The notes beneath the pieces are model-generated. The model saw nothing but the letters and a program-made list of their open reading frames with translations, was not told the DNA's origin and searched no databases. A program made the position numbers and the translations under genes. Shown here in pieces: positions 11,922-24,010 of a DNA stretch of 64,000 nucleotides; position 1 is the first letter of the stretch, and each line of letters begins with the position of its first letter. This stretch comes from Desmodus rotundus. Taxonomy: Eukaryota; Chordata; Mammalia; Chiroptera; Phyllostomidae. Where the stretch lies: assembly GCF_022682495.2 (NCBI RefSeq), contig NC_071389.1, positions 55,388,239 to 55,452,238 on the forward strand. The letters run 5' to 3'.

Positions 11922-13866
11922 TAAAGTAGACTTGTTTATAATATATCTTTTAATTCCTTATTTGATCCTAATAATAAAATATATTTATAAATAAAGCCAC
12001 GATCTCTTTGGCAGAGAACTGTAAAATTCTCTTGCCTGAAATTAACATGCATGAACTTAAGGTAATAAATTGCTTAAAATTCTGAAGAGTTAAATGATAT
12101 TTTGGTATTTTTCCCTCTGATGATTTCCTTCTGTCCTAACCTTTTTCTTCATCTTTCCTATTTTGGACAGGCATACTTTCTGTAGTTATCTGATAAACTG
12201 AGTACAAAATTCAACGACCAAAAGGGGACCAAAAATATCCTGATTATCTCAACCAAGTCTAAACATTGTTATGCCCTGCTTAGCGAAGCATGAGAAATTA
12301 AAGCAGTTGTTTTCCTCATTTCAGCTGCATAATACAGTTACTGAAAAAATTCAGAGAATTTCTCTGGAGCACAAAATAAAAGTCCTAACAAAAATTAAGT
12401 TGCCAAGGGAACAGAAAGAAACTCAGTTTCAAACTAGTATCTCAGAAAAGACCCCTGCTAGTTAACTAAATTGGAGGCACATGGTGAAATCCTTAACCAA
12501 ACTCAACTTGAACTGGAAATTCAATCACTCTAGTCTTAGAATTAAAGGAAACTTACATAATCATACTAGCAAAACCCAATCTAGCAATTAGAATATAGGC
12601 TTCCATATATGTTATCCACCAACTAATGAATATGGCACTTTCTAGAATAGAAGGGAAGAGAATACATTAATTCACTAGAATTAAACAGGCTCTCTCCTCT
12701 CTTCCCTACCCTCAGAAAGTTTTCATTCTATTGGAGGACTTACCTGAGAAGGGTAAGCAGTCAGCCAAATTTCAGCCTTTCCATTCATATTAAGCCCCAA
12801 ATCCTACCTATAATTCCACATATCTCACCCATTTATTTTATGTTGAACTAACCTTCCCCCTAATTTGAATCTATTATTACCTCAAATTTAATAGGGTTCT
12901 GAAGCACTCTCTGAAACAGTATCAGCTATGTTTCAGATCATAAATTTCTAGACCCTGTGATCACATCTGTAGAAGTCTGTTAATAAGAAGTGACAGGAAA
13001 AATAAACATTAAACTAAATGATCCACCTAATGAAACACTACTCCAGCTACCATCTTTATTTAAGAAAAAGAAACCTCAAAATGATATTTGAAAGACACTG
13101 CCTGTAACGTTTTGCTCCTACTATAATTACCAGAGTAGTATAGTTTTATTTTGGGGATTGAGGGACTAGTAATCCTCCAATAACATCAATGTACTAGTTG
13201 GTATTTACAATATATTTAGTTTTATTAAACGGACAATTTTTAGGAAACTGGTCATGGTAACAGGCAGACAAACCAAAGTGAAAAGCAAAAGGAGCAAGAG
13301 CAATTGGAAAGTGTTACCCATATGATTCTTTTTCAGTCTGTCTTGAACAGCGATTTTCAATACATGCAGTACCTGACTATTTAGTTAGGGCACTGACCTC
13401 TTTTCCCTTAGAATTGTCAAAAAAAAAAAAAAAAAAGACAACAGTCAACACAACAATAGCTGTCTGGTGTGAGTAAATCAAAATTACAACTATTTTAGGG
13501 ACAGATTGGCAAAAAATATAATAAATTTTTTTGTGTGCTGCAGAATTTTATTAATTAGTTTATGTGTTATCAGATGAAAAAGGTTGAAAATCGAAGGTCT
13601 AGAATATAAACATGAACTGCTTAATAATGGATCATACTATCCTTGTCACATAATTCTTTTATGACAGTTTCTTCAGCCAAGCAATTACATAATTTCTAAT
13701 AGGTCAAAAGTATCTATAAGGTTAAAAGTGTACAGTGAAACCTGGGAACCACCTATGCAATTCAACTTACTCTTAATATTCACTTCTCTAGAGCCTGGGA
13801 ACTCTATTATGTATTATCTTGTATAAAAGGACCTTTTCTTTCTTTCCCATTAAGAGAGACAGATGT

Positions 13867-13934
13867 ACGATAGATGATAGGCTGACTGATAGACAGACAG
13901 ATAGATAGATAAGATATAGATAGATAGATAGAAT
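13867..13934 (+). repeat. GATA-type microsatellite
   Basis: Imperfect runs of GATA/GACA (GATAGATAGATAAGATATAG and similar) span this stretch. It may be polymorphic between individuals. No other function is visible. Confidence 0.9.
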
Positions 13935-16900
13935 ATACACTTAAAGAGACAATTGGGGGAAAAGAGAAGTCAAGGAATTTCATAATGCCCTTGATCAAAA
14001 ATACCTGGTGTCAAATATGCTCTAGAGATTCCAATGTACTTAGTCACTTCATTTATCCCCCTGCTGGGAAGAATGGGAAAATATTCACCCCCATCCCATT
14101 CCCTATATAACTCCATATTCCTATAAACTGTACAATTTCCCATGCAGAGAACTATAGAAAAATAAGAAGCTCCCCCTCAAAAAAAAAAAAATCAAACTGT
14201 AGTTGTCTTCACTACTGCAAAACTAAATAACTTACCTGTACAACCAAAGATCTATCATTGTGGAAATATTATCTCTTTTCCTTATATCCTGAAGGAGTTG
14301 GAGCTATGATCTAGAATAGAGCTTAAGCATCAGGGTTTCAGACTTTCAGCTTCAGCCATGGAGAATACTAGAACCTCCTAAATTCCTTTCTTTAAAATAA
14401 AATAATAAAAAAAAAAAAGAATTAAAGAAGCAAATTAACTTATGCTAATAGATTTACCCCTTCTATAATAAAAGAAAATTGCAGGTAACAGAATATCTGG
14501 TCACAGTAACATCACTGGTAATTCTTGGTAACTCTGTAGTCTCAGAGATACTAAGAAACTGGAACAGGAATTTTAGGAACAACAACAACAAAAAGCTTGG
14601 CATATACTAAATCCTTACAACTCAGTATTAGTTTGAGTCAAATGTGACTCAGTTCTTTTTCTAGAGTCTCAGGCAGTATTTTTTTTTGAGGTGACCCAAA
14701 GACTGCCCTTGGTAAGAGTCCTCATACAGAATTTATAAACTCTTATTCTAAAGGTGTTCCCAAATTTTGGCCTTCATATGCAAAACTGGGAACTGAAAAA
14801 CAAAAATAATTTAAGTTATGCACACCAAAGAATCAACCAAGTCTCCTATATCTACATGATAACCTTTATGACTATTAAAGTGCTACAAGACTATTATAAA
14901 GGGAAATTTCTATTATTTTGGCATATGGATTGTCAACAAGGACAAAAACAGTATTTTCTAGTTTTAGTACCCAGTTGGCCAGATATTTTAATTACCTTAA
15001 TTAAGTTCAATTTCTTGGACAGTATGTTTAGTTACAGCTTTATTTTATAATAATGTATTATGATATCCTTTTCAGCCAATCGGGCTAAATGAGTTATGAA
15101 TGTCCATTTGGAAACGAGGAACACTAGCAAAAGACTGTTTATGATGGAAACTGCCACTCTATTATAAACACAAAACTAGATATTCTAAAAGTGAGACTAT
15201 TTTTGGTGACGGATTATCATTTTAAAACTGATGCAATTATCAAGCTTTGTAAACTAGACTTACTACCCAGTAAAAACAAATTATGGTTTTAGTCAGCTAG
15301 CAAGGGAGCAGGGCTGATTGATATCTGGTATCTGTAAGATGCAACCTCTCTCAAATGTGCCTTGTAATTTCTTGAAAAGCACAGGGTAGGAAAACTATGT
15401 AAGATAATTTAATACCACACTAAAATTTTTTTTTAATTAACAGGAGGGTACACAGTGAAAACATGGTTCTATAAAAAGTAATCCTTGACTTGAAAATTCA
15501 CTCTTCTTATAACAAGGATTCCAACTGCCAACTCCTTTGTATCCGACCCTGAAAGCCTTTCACAAACATGGCAAAACATACATTATATTCTACAGTATGT
15601 AGTGGTGATGGCAATCATCAGAGTCAGAGAGGATCCACGATGTAAGATGTGTCTGAGAGTATACACTGATACACCCAGTCTAGCACTCTATCCAGTTCTA
15701 GTCAGCCACGTTATTACCTTTTTGTATAGGGTTTATTAAAGGAACATCATCAGTTAGGGCATTTACCAGGCAAGGATACCGGCAACTGTTATTTTCACAG
15801 AACTGATACTTGCAGCTGAGTTCTATTAGCATTAAGACAGACAGGATCATGCAGATGTGTTTCTAAAAAGCCTGATACACTGAAAAACAAACTGTAGTCA
15901 ATTAATTCTACTAACACTACAGCCTACTTGGCCTTAATTAAGATTACATTTTTTCTTACCTTTTTAAAAGTGTTTCGCCTAGTATTTGATTCCCAAGCGT
16001 CTGCATTTATCTGTCATCACTGTTAATGTCCATGTTACATTGAGACTTCGGGTATTAATTATTTATATGGTGTACTAGCACAACTTGATATCTGTGAAGG
16101 GAAACCACAATATAGTCACTATGGATGTGTAACTGTTTACAGATTTGTGGATAAAACTGGTATTTCTAAACACACAGCACACTGCATTTTCTAAGAAATT
16201 ACAAAAATAATTCCTTATATTTAGCTATAAAATGTGTTATCTTCAATGATAGATGACTTGCTAATAACACTCTTACAAATGCTTTTCAGAGTACTCACAT
16301 AAAGTATTTCAAAATTTAATTCAAAATTTAAATTCTTACAAATTTGAGAGCTCCTCAGATTCCTTTTGACTATCAACATAGATATACATCATTTTCTAGA
16401 AGTCTGTAATTTCTCAGACATTAGTAGAAAAGCATTGTTTTATTATACAATAATCTTAGGGAATAAATCTATAATGCTTAAGAACACAGTAAAAAAGATC
16501 CCTTAAATGAGACTTTAATATATTTGATGCCTTTTAAAGTAATATTTTTGCTTTGATTAGATTATCCCCTCTGTGATTATTTTGTCAACATTATTTTGGA
16601 AGTAAATAGAAAATAAATATGACAAAATAAATGAAGAAAAATGAACGCAGTTCTAACTGTGCAAATATTCCTTAAAAGCTAGCTTCTTAAAAGGTGCAAA
16701 GATTTATACGATCTGAAGAGAAACCCGAGTATTAAAAGCCAGCTTCTTAAAAACACGGGCTTGGTTGTAGGCCACAAGTCTGAAATACACATAGATGTGC
16801 TTACAATGAAGAGAAGCATTATAAAAAACTTTTCTACCAGTTTATTAGTGGAAAAAAATGAGCTACAAAAAATACTTATTCATATATATCAAAGAAAGAA

Positions 16901-18116
16901 ACCGATGAATGGCATTCTTAAATGATTCACCCTGGTGTACCATTCCCAATTCCTATAAAATAAAAGGAAAGAGTAAGGCTCTACCAAGAAAATGCAGATA
17001 GCCTTAGGCTGTTTTGTGGATAAAATGTGTTACTGGAGTTGCCAATCTGCCAGACCTTCTCAGTAAAATCTTTCATTAACATTAGAGTAGAAACTAATAT
17101 ATCAAATATATCTCAGTTTTTTTTTAATTAAGAAAATAAAGTAGATAGTAATTAAGAAACCCTGACATCTATCCTCAAGCACTTAAAACAATTCTCTATT
17201 CATTTTTTCAAATGTTAAAAGACATTAATAACAAAATTAAGTTTTAAGTATTCCTTAAGTTGTTATAAATTTTCTTGTAAAAAGCAAAGAAGTTAAAACT
17301 AATCAAAACTCCTGAATTCCCTACACTGCTCATTTCACTCACTATACATTTCAAATTTAAGCATCAAGCACAAATTCCATATGCATTCTGCAGCAGATAA
17401 ACTACTCTGAATTGTAAAACCTACAATATTTTATTTGAATTATTTAACTACAGTAACTTACTTCCAGAAGTTTAAAAAACCTGGTTATTTCATCTTTAAA
17501 AAAAGCATACAAAATGGGAAACAAACCATTTAAAATCCTATTCCTAATGCCTCTTATTTATTCCTTGCCACAGAGCTCTGCTTGTTTTCATGTACTAATA
17601 AATTCATTGACCATTCAAAAACCAATCTTATCCAAAAAGAATTACTTTTCCTACTGTTTGCAAGCTAACACTGGTACTACTGTGTCAAATAAATTACAGG
17701 ACCTCAGATTCATGGCACATATGAAATCACTTCAAAACACTACAGAAAATCTCACTACAAATGATCGATACTAGTGATATAGCAAAGTCATAAGCCACAC
17801 AACTTACTATAAAAATAAAACTGTGAAGTCTAAGTTAAATCCAACCTAACTTATAAGACACTGAAGATTTTTTTAGTTTAATAAGATCCTGGGAAAATAC
17901 TCAAAAGAACGGTTATATTACAGATTCGATTCTTCAGTTGTTATAAGTGAAAATATCAAATATGTGCACTACATTATGCCTTTAAGTAACTGTAAAAGAA
18001 ACAAAGAGGAATAGTCAAAGTCGGTGGTAAAAAGCATTTGGAATGGTCAAAGGCAGAAATACCTTTCCTAGACAATTAAGCTTATCACAGTCACCTACTA
18101 TAGAGAGCTGAACCAA

Positions 18117-18705
18117 CTTTTTTTAAGGAACTAAAAAAGAAACTTGTTTATTGAGGCATGAAAATGCAAGCAACATAAAAATCAAAAGCTTATCTGGCTT
18201 TAATTGGCTTTTCTTCTCTTATCAAATGGGGTGGGATTTTTTTTGTGCATTTTCTAAGGGTTCCCAACTGCTCCTGATTTCCTAATACAGGGGGAAGCTG
18301 TACAGCAGATAACTCTTATCAGGGCAGGATTAACTTCTCAGTGCTGCCTACTTCTTTTTCTTCTGCTTCACATGTGTGTACTACAAAGTAATTGTTGCAA
18401 ATGATGGGGAGCCCAGCAATTAGCAGAAAAAAAGTTCTGGAACCCAGTCTGCCATCTTGGCACTGGTTCAGGTCCTTCATTATTTTGTCCACAGCCAGAT
18501 TTTCCAAGATTTCTGGGGACTCCTTTTCCGCAAATACTCTCAGGTCCTCCTTTGTTAAGCAGCCTGTATCCTCAGCAAGTTTGTGAAACTTTAATATCAT
18601 GTTTTCCATGGTGTGTTCCATGTGGGAGGGCATTTTAGTGAGGTCTTGATCAAGATGAGACAGGATTGCTCGGCTGACTAGGATGCGCAGTTGGTGACAA
18701 ACCAA
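18117..18705 (-). pseudogene. S100A10: S100A10 (p11) processed pseudogene
   Basis: This is an intronless antisense-read copy of the mRNA for S100A10, the annexin A2 partner of the EF-hand S100 family. The ATG at 18633-18631 starts MPSHMEHTMENM, and the frame stays open through LTKEDLRVFAEKESPE and LAVDKIMKDLNQCQDG to YFVVH near 18370. A four-codon in-frame deletion removes the residues between LEN and LAVD in the hinge-side region. Just after YFVVH a small insertion shifts the frame, so the normal short Lys-rich tail is replaced by about 18 unrelated residues ending at 18319. A 3' UTR-like stretch with AATAAA follows (about 18166-18161), with an A-rich end near 18120. It lies in a ZZZ3 intron in the same orientation as ZZZ3. 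Translation is unlikely, and nothing suggests its own promoter. Confidence 0.88.
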
Positions 18706-18879
18706 ATTTTTATTTGGTACAAAGTATAATCAAAGAAGAGCACTTTTCCTGCTCCCTGAACTGGACCTCCCACAGGTCCAGTATCTTGGATATCTTCAAC
18801 AGATTTTAGATATAAGCCTATTTCAATGTCAACTGAAAGACAGCACAAAGAATATCAGATTTAGTGGAGGGAGACAGAA

Positions 18880-19030
18880 GTATGACTTCTGCCCCTAATA
18901 ATAACTGACCATATCAAACCACTCTGTGCTTCTGCACTTCATTTTTTCATCTATAAAACAAGAGACAAAATACCTGCCTACTACCTCTCAGAGGGTCAGA
19001 AGAGATTATGTCTGTGAAGTACTTCAGTTT
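18880..19030 (+). repeat. MIR-like repeat
   Basis: The arrangement of CACTCTGTGCTTCTGCACTT, TTTTTTCATCTATAAAACAA, an ACCTGCCTACTACCTC block and a TGTGAAGTACTT end follows the MIR consensus layout. It is diverged and the edges are approximate. Confidence 0.5.
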
Positions 19031-19034
19031 GTTG

Positions 19035-19390
19035 GTTTTCAGACTTTAGTGTGCCTAAGAAATTCCTGAAACTAACTACAGCAGAAATTCAGGTTTGGCA
19101 CTCTGGATGTGTATACATAAATCTTTAGTTTTCATTGACTACTTTAGGTCATCCCAAGTTCCACTGGGGGCTCCCCCAAAGACAAGGATTATATTTTGAA
19201 AAAAAAACTGCATCAGTTTCTTCTGAGACTTTAGCTGTAGCATTACCCTAAGTACTTGTTTAAAATGCAAATTTCTAAACCTCATCCTTAGAAATTCAGA
19301 TTCAATAAACTTGGGACAGGGCACAGAATCTTAATTTTATCAAATACAACAGGTGATTCAAATGTAAGTGGTTCATGATCCACCCTTTTA
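19035..19390 (+). repeat. MER5-like hAT remnants
   Basis: Phrases such as TTTTCAGACTTTAGTGTGCC, AGAAATTCAGATTCAATAAA and CAGGTGATTCAAATGTAAGT correspond to successive parts of MER5-type elements. There are probably one or two diverged copies. Confidence 0.5.
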
Positions 19391-20807
19391 CAAACCCTGA
19401 ACTAAATTCTTCCATTCATATTTCAAATCCTTCCCTACCTCTCCAGTGTCACCAACCATGACCAACCTTAGGCCTCATATCACTTTGAACTAATAATGCA
19501 TCTGCCTTATAATTGGTCAAGACTTTAAGTCTTGTCCCTTACAAATGCGTGGTCACAGAGTGATCTATAAAAAGCACACTTAGTCACTCTCCTATCTAAA
19601 ACCCTTCCTAGCGACTGAAACAACTAAAGATCTGGACAAATGTAATAAAGTTGTTTTTCAGACGTTGGCAACCAGATAAAGTAGGACAGTGATCAATGAA
19701 AGAGGAAAAACATGAAACAAAGCCTTTAACTGTCCCAGATTAACTGCTTAGAGTTTTCAGGCCGCAGAGCAAGGAGCGTTATCCCAGACAAAGCACAACA
19801 GTCTCCCTGAGTTAAGATGAAGAAGTGAGGAGTCTGGGGAGATCAAAGTCCGCAGGGATCCCAAAACACTGTACCAGAGAGGTGGGAGCTGTGGAGAGAC
19901 CAAAGACAGACCTCAGAAGCTCTGCAGAGATCCCTCTCAAGTCTTGATCTGAGTAATGATCACACTGGAAAACCATTCATAAGGAGTGCAGAGAAAGATA
20001 CGCATAGCCAGGGGTATGCTGGAAAATGTGTTAACAACTGCAGGTAGTGAGTGGTTTGTACTTCATGGTTTATAGGGTTACCAGTTATCTGTGGTGTCAA
20101 TATTCCTACCCATCAGGTGATACCAGAGTGCAAAGTTGGGAAGAGATACATTGTAGCAAATTACCACCAGAGCACAAAAAGAGTAATATGTAATAATACA
20201 AGTAGGAGGTAATGAGTTTTGAATATTTATTCCCTTTGCTCTTAATATAATTGATTTAATTATAAGATTATATGACTTGATTATGTTAAGAATTAAACCA
20301 GCTCACCAACTTCCTGACATTTTAATAATTGACTTACACAAAGCTCTAGCATTATCAGTGCCCATGGCTCACACAGCCAGGAACACTTACCAAACAGAAT
20401 AGAAAACCTCGTAATTCACGTAATCAATTAGTGATTCAGAGGGTCATTGCCTCAGTAGTGGGGCAAAATGAGCTCTAGACTAAATATAGCTTTGGCCCCA
20501 CCTAACAAAATTTAAAACAAGTCTCAAGACAATAAAGCCATTCCCAAGGAACTTAAATGTGTCCCAGAACAATGCACAAGAATATTTACAGAAATACAAA
20601 GATGTCCAGCGCCAAAACAAGGTAAAATTGATATCTGACAGGAAAATACCACCCTTGATGAGAAAAATCAATCAAGAGAAATGTGACAGACTTATCAGAC
20701 AAGAACATTATTATATCAGTTATTGTAACTGTCGTCTATGTTAACTGTAGCTTGTATGTTCAAAAGGTAAATGGAAATATTAAGCATATTAAGTAAATGC
20801 CAAAACA

Positions 20808-20985
20808 CCCTGGCTGGGTAGCCCAGCTGGTTGGACCATCATCCCACACAACAAAAAGACTGCAGGTTCAATTCCCAGTTGGGGTGTGTAGGAGAGGCAA
20901 TTGATTGATGTTTCTCTCTCACACTGATGTCTCTGTCTGTCTCTCTCTCTCTCATATCAATAAACATATCCCCAGGAGAGGATTT
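20808..20985 (+). repeat. VES-type bat SINE, internally shortened
   Basis: The head is CCCTGGCTGGGTAGCCCAGC, then TTCAATTCCCAGTTGGGGTG, a CT-rich tract and a tail CAATAAACATATCCCCAGGA. It lacks the middle GCACATGCCTGGGTTG segment present in longer copies. It is inserted in the ancient half-L1. Confidence 0.88.
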
Positions 20986-21837
20986 TAAAAAATTCAATCA
21001 ACATAAAGACATAGCAATAGAAACTACACAAAATAAAACAGAGAGAACACAAAGAAAAAACACAAATGAGCTGTGGGATACCATCAAACACCCTAGTATA
21101 TGAGTAACTGACATACCCAAAAGAAGCAAAATTAAAAAATAAAAAAGAGACTAAATAAATCCAAACACAAGAAACATGAAGACAACTATAGCCAACTAGT
21201 AACATCAAAACCAAATTGCTCTAAACCAGTAATAAAAAGATATGCTGAAAGCAGACAGAGAAAAACAACAGACTGTACACACAAGAAGAAACATACAATT
21301 GATAGCAGACTACTCACTGGAAATAAGACAGTAAAGTTTAAGAGTTTATGTTTAAGATATTGAAAGAAATTATCAACTAAAATTCCAATAGCCATAGAAA
21401 ATATCTTTAAAAAACTAAGGTAAAATAAAGATGACTTCAAATTGTAAATGTTAAAAGAATCCATCACTTACAATCACTAGAGGAAATGTTAAAGGAAGTT
21501 CTGCAAGCAAAAGGAGAAAGATACTAGATGGAAGTCTGGATCTATCCAAATGAAAGAAAAGCACCAGAAATGGTAAATGAGTATAAATATAAAAAGACTT
21601 TTCTATTTTATACCTTAATTTTTAATCTCTTTAAAAGATAATAGACTATTTACAGAAAAGACAGCAATATATCAAGTTGTTTATAACATACATGAAAGTA
21701 AAATGTAATAATAGCACAACAGCCAGGTGGGGGGAAATACAATGTTGTTAGACTCTTATACTACATGTGAAGCGGTATAATATCACTGCAAGATACACTG
21801 TAGATGTATGCATACTATGAACCCTAGAGCAACCATA

Positions 21838-21882
21838 GGAAGGAAGGAAGGAAGGGAGGAAGGGAGGAAGGGAGGAGGGAAA
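21838..21882 (+). repeat. GGAA/GGGA microsatellite
   Basis: Runs of GGAA grade into GGGAGGAA units. This lies within the HAL1-like 3' region. Confidence 0.9.
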
Positions 21883-22204
21883 TAGAGGATTTAATAAGTC
21901 AACAAAGAAAATAAAATTAAAATATTTTTAAATAAACTCAATCCAAAAGAAAGAAGAGGAAAAAAAGAACAAAAAACATACAGGAGAAATTTTTAAAAAG
22001 CAGTGACAGCAAGATAGATTTAAACTTAATTATAATCAAATAATCACTTTACTGTAGCCACTTGAAATATAATTGATCTAAAACAGTTAAAAGTAGTTTA
22101 GTTATTTGGAAAAAGTTAATTGAAAATAATAATAATCAATAATTTTTAAAGAATTCACGTCATATAAATTATGGCCAAAATAAAATTAAATTAGAAACCA
22201 GCAA

Positions 22205-22530
22205 CAGATCTCTGGTCAAGATGGCGGCAGCACAGACAGACATGGCTACCCCCTTCATACAACCACATCAAAATTACAACAAAAATATACAACCACCATC
22301 ATTCAGAACCGTCAGAATCGAGTTGAATGGAAGTCTGACAACTACAGAATTAAAGAAACCACAGCTATCTAGACTGGTAGGAGGAGTACAGACAAAGAAC
22401 GAACTGGTCTCACATCCACGTGTGGTGGATAAAAATTCGGAAGGGATATCTTGGGAGCCAGGACCCCCAGCCCAGGGTTCCAGTGCCAGGAAGATACGCC
22501 TCCACAACTTCACTACAGTTTTGTACTTCA
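22205..22530 (+). mobile_element. L1 5' UTR-like fragment
   Basis: TCTGGTCAAGATGGCGGCAG opens a segment continuing CATCATTCAGAACCGTCAGA and GTTGAATGGAAGTCTGACAA, phrasing typical of a mammalian L1 5' end. It is followed by a 104-codon open frame with no known domain. No ORF1 or ORF2 follows, so this is a short fragment. Confidence 0.5.
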
Positions 22531-22904
22531 AGTAAGCTCCTTACAAATAGGGAACAAAATCAGAGTATTTTTCCCTTTCCAGAGGTGAATTCTTGAGTTA
22601 CTCTGTAATACAGCTAATTCAGCCAGACTCAGAGAGTCTAGTGGTTTGTAAACAAACCATTAACTGTTCTTAATTATACATCAACAAAGCATGTTTATTT
22701 CTGGAATAGAAGCTCTGGCTTATTGAAGAAATTAAAGAAACCTAGGAATGTTGGGATAGAAGACATCTGAAAACCATGGGAATACAAAAAGTTCAGTCTT
22801 TGAAAAATTCTGTAAACATATCAATCAAAGGTAAACACAGCTACAGCATATATTTTAAAGGGATCTAAGTATAATGGGAAAAAAAGTTTTATGTTCCAAA
22901 CCAA

Positions 22905-23040
22905 ATGAAACCACTTACTGGTTATGTGACTTTATTCAATTAAGTTCTGACACTAATTCCTTGTCTGTGAAATGGGGGGGAATACCACAGAGAATTGTCC
23001 TGTGAATTAAATGAAATAATTTATATAAAGTACCCTGAGT
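22905..23040 (+). repeat. MIR-like repeat
   Basis: CTTGTCTGTGAAATGGGGGG followed by GTGAATTAAATGAAATAATT and a GTACCCTGAGTAC end fits the 3' half of MIR. It is diverged. Confidence 0.45.
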
Positions 23041-23069
23041 ACATAATGTATAATCAATATAATAATGAT

Positions 23070-23200
23070 GTTAACATTAATTATGTCCAATATGCCAGGC
23101 ACTATGCTTTATATGCATTATCTCATTTAAAACTCTCAAAAAAAACCCTGTGGAAGTATTGTTCCTATTTTACATATGAGAAATCTAAGGCTTAAAAGGT
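23070..23200 (-). repeat. MIR/L2-like repeat
   Basis: TATGCCAGGCACTATGCTTT and TTCCTATTTTACATATGAGA are the reverse-oriented core of a MIR- or L2-like element. It abuts the mariner remnant on its right. Confidence 0.5.
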
Positions 23201-23206
23201 TAAACA

Positions 23207-23766
23207 CTGGGTTAGCCCAAAGTCCATATGGCTTTTTCCATTAAATAAAAGACACAGTTTTCATCTTTACCAATAACTTTATTGATTTCGATATTTCAAA
23301 TATGTTGGCTATCTCCTGTGTGGTATAATGTTGACTGTTCTCAATTAATTTCTCGATTTGATCACTATCCACCTCAAATGGTCTACCCAGCCATGGAGCA
23401 CTGTCCACTGAGAAATCTCCAGCACCAAACTTCTCAAAGCACTTTTGACACGTTCAATCAGTCACAGCACCTTCTCCATACACTTCTCCATACAATCTTT
23501 TTTTTGCATTTTAGCTGCATTTTTACCTTTCTTGAAATAATAAAGCATAATATGCCAAAAATGTTGCTTATTTTCTTCCATCTTCAATATTAAAATGACT
23601 TCACAAAAATTCACCAATTTTGATACGTTTTTTTAAAACACACACTGACATGGCAGCTGTCACAATGCACTCCAACATAATTGTATCAAAAGGAGTGAAA
23701 GACAACTAAGCGCTACTAGAGCCATCTTACAAAAAAATAACCAAACGAACTTTCTGGCCAACCCAA
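23207..23766 (-). mobile_element. Internally deleted mariner transposon
   Basis: The 5' end (right side, minus strand) reads TTGGGTTGGCCAGAAAGTTC, next to TA at 23767-23768. The other end is a decayed inverse copy, CTGGGTTAGCCCAAAGTCCA. Minus-strand reading gives the beginning of a mariner transposase from about 23582: an ATG with a Glu-Glu-Asn-Lys start, a segment about a Phe-Lys-Lys-Gly motif, and a short direct repeat of the GTATGGAGAAG section. Reading then reaches the helix-turn-helix region (about 23400-23290) before the sequence jumps to the 3' end. The catalytic DDD part is missing and stops interrupt the frame, so it is dead. The plus-strand 103-codon ORF here is antisense shadow. 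Confidence 0.82.
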
Positions 23767-23879
23767 TATTTTATCCAACATTACACAACAAATTAAGTGG
23801 CAGAGGAAACAGTCTTAACCACTCTACTAATACTGTACTTTACAACAACAAAGAACTTTCTCATACCTTCACAATAATC

Positions 23880-24010
23880 TCTAAAGTAGACAGGCTAAGC
23901 ATCATCTCATTTCCAGTATATAGCAACAACTCAAAAAATGCCTCTGATCACACAACTAATAGAATCAGAACCTGAACCTAGGTCTCCTGCCTAAATTCAA
24001 TCCATAAGAC
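23880..24010 (-). repeat. MIR-like repeat
   Basis: TCTGATCACACAACTAATAG and CCTGAACCTAGGTCTCCTGC resemble the reverse-oriented tRNA-like box of MIR. The match is weak. Confidence 0.4.

Larger units (their letters stand above)
20440..22130 (+). mobile_element. Ancient half-LINE-1 (HAL1-like) fragment, split by a SINE
   Basis: The sequence follows the HAL1/L1M ORF1 region and then directly its 3' UTR. Recognisable points are GAGCTGTGGGATACCATCAA (about 21069), AGAGGAAATGTTAAAGGAAG (about 21479), TGGAAGTCTGGATCTATCCA (about 21530) and CATGTGAAGCGGTATAATAT (about 21764). No reverse transcriptase part is present between the ORF1 end and the 3' region. A SINE interrupts it at 20808-20985. Frames are heavily broken. 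The left boundary is uncertain. Confidence 0.65.

Noticed and set aside
13867..13934. Possible CRISPR-like or tandem regulatory array
   Set aside because: It is a simple GATA/GACA microsatellite in a mammalian intron.
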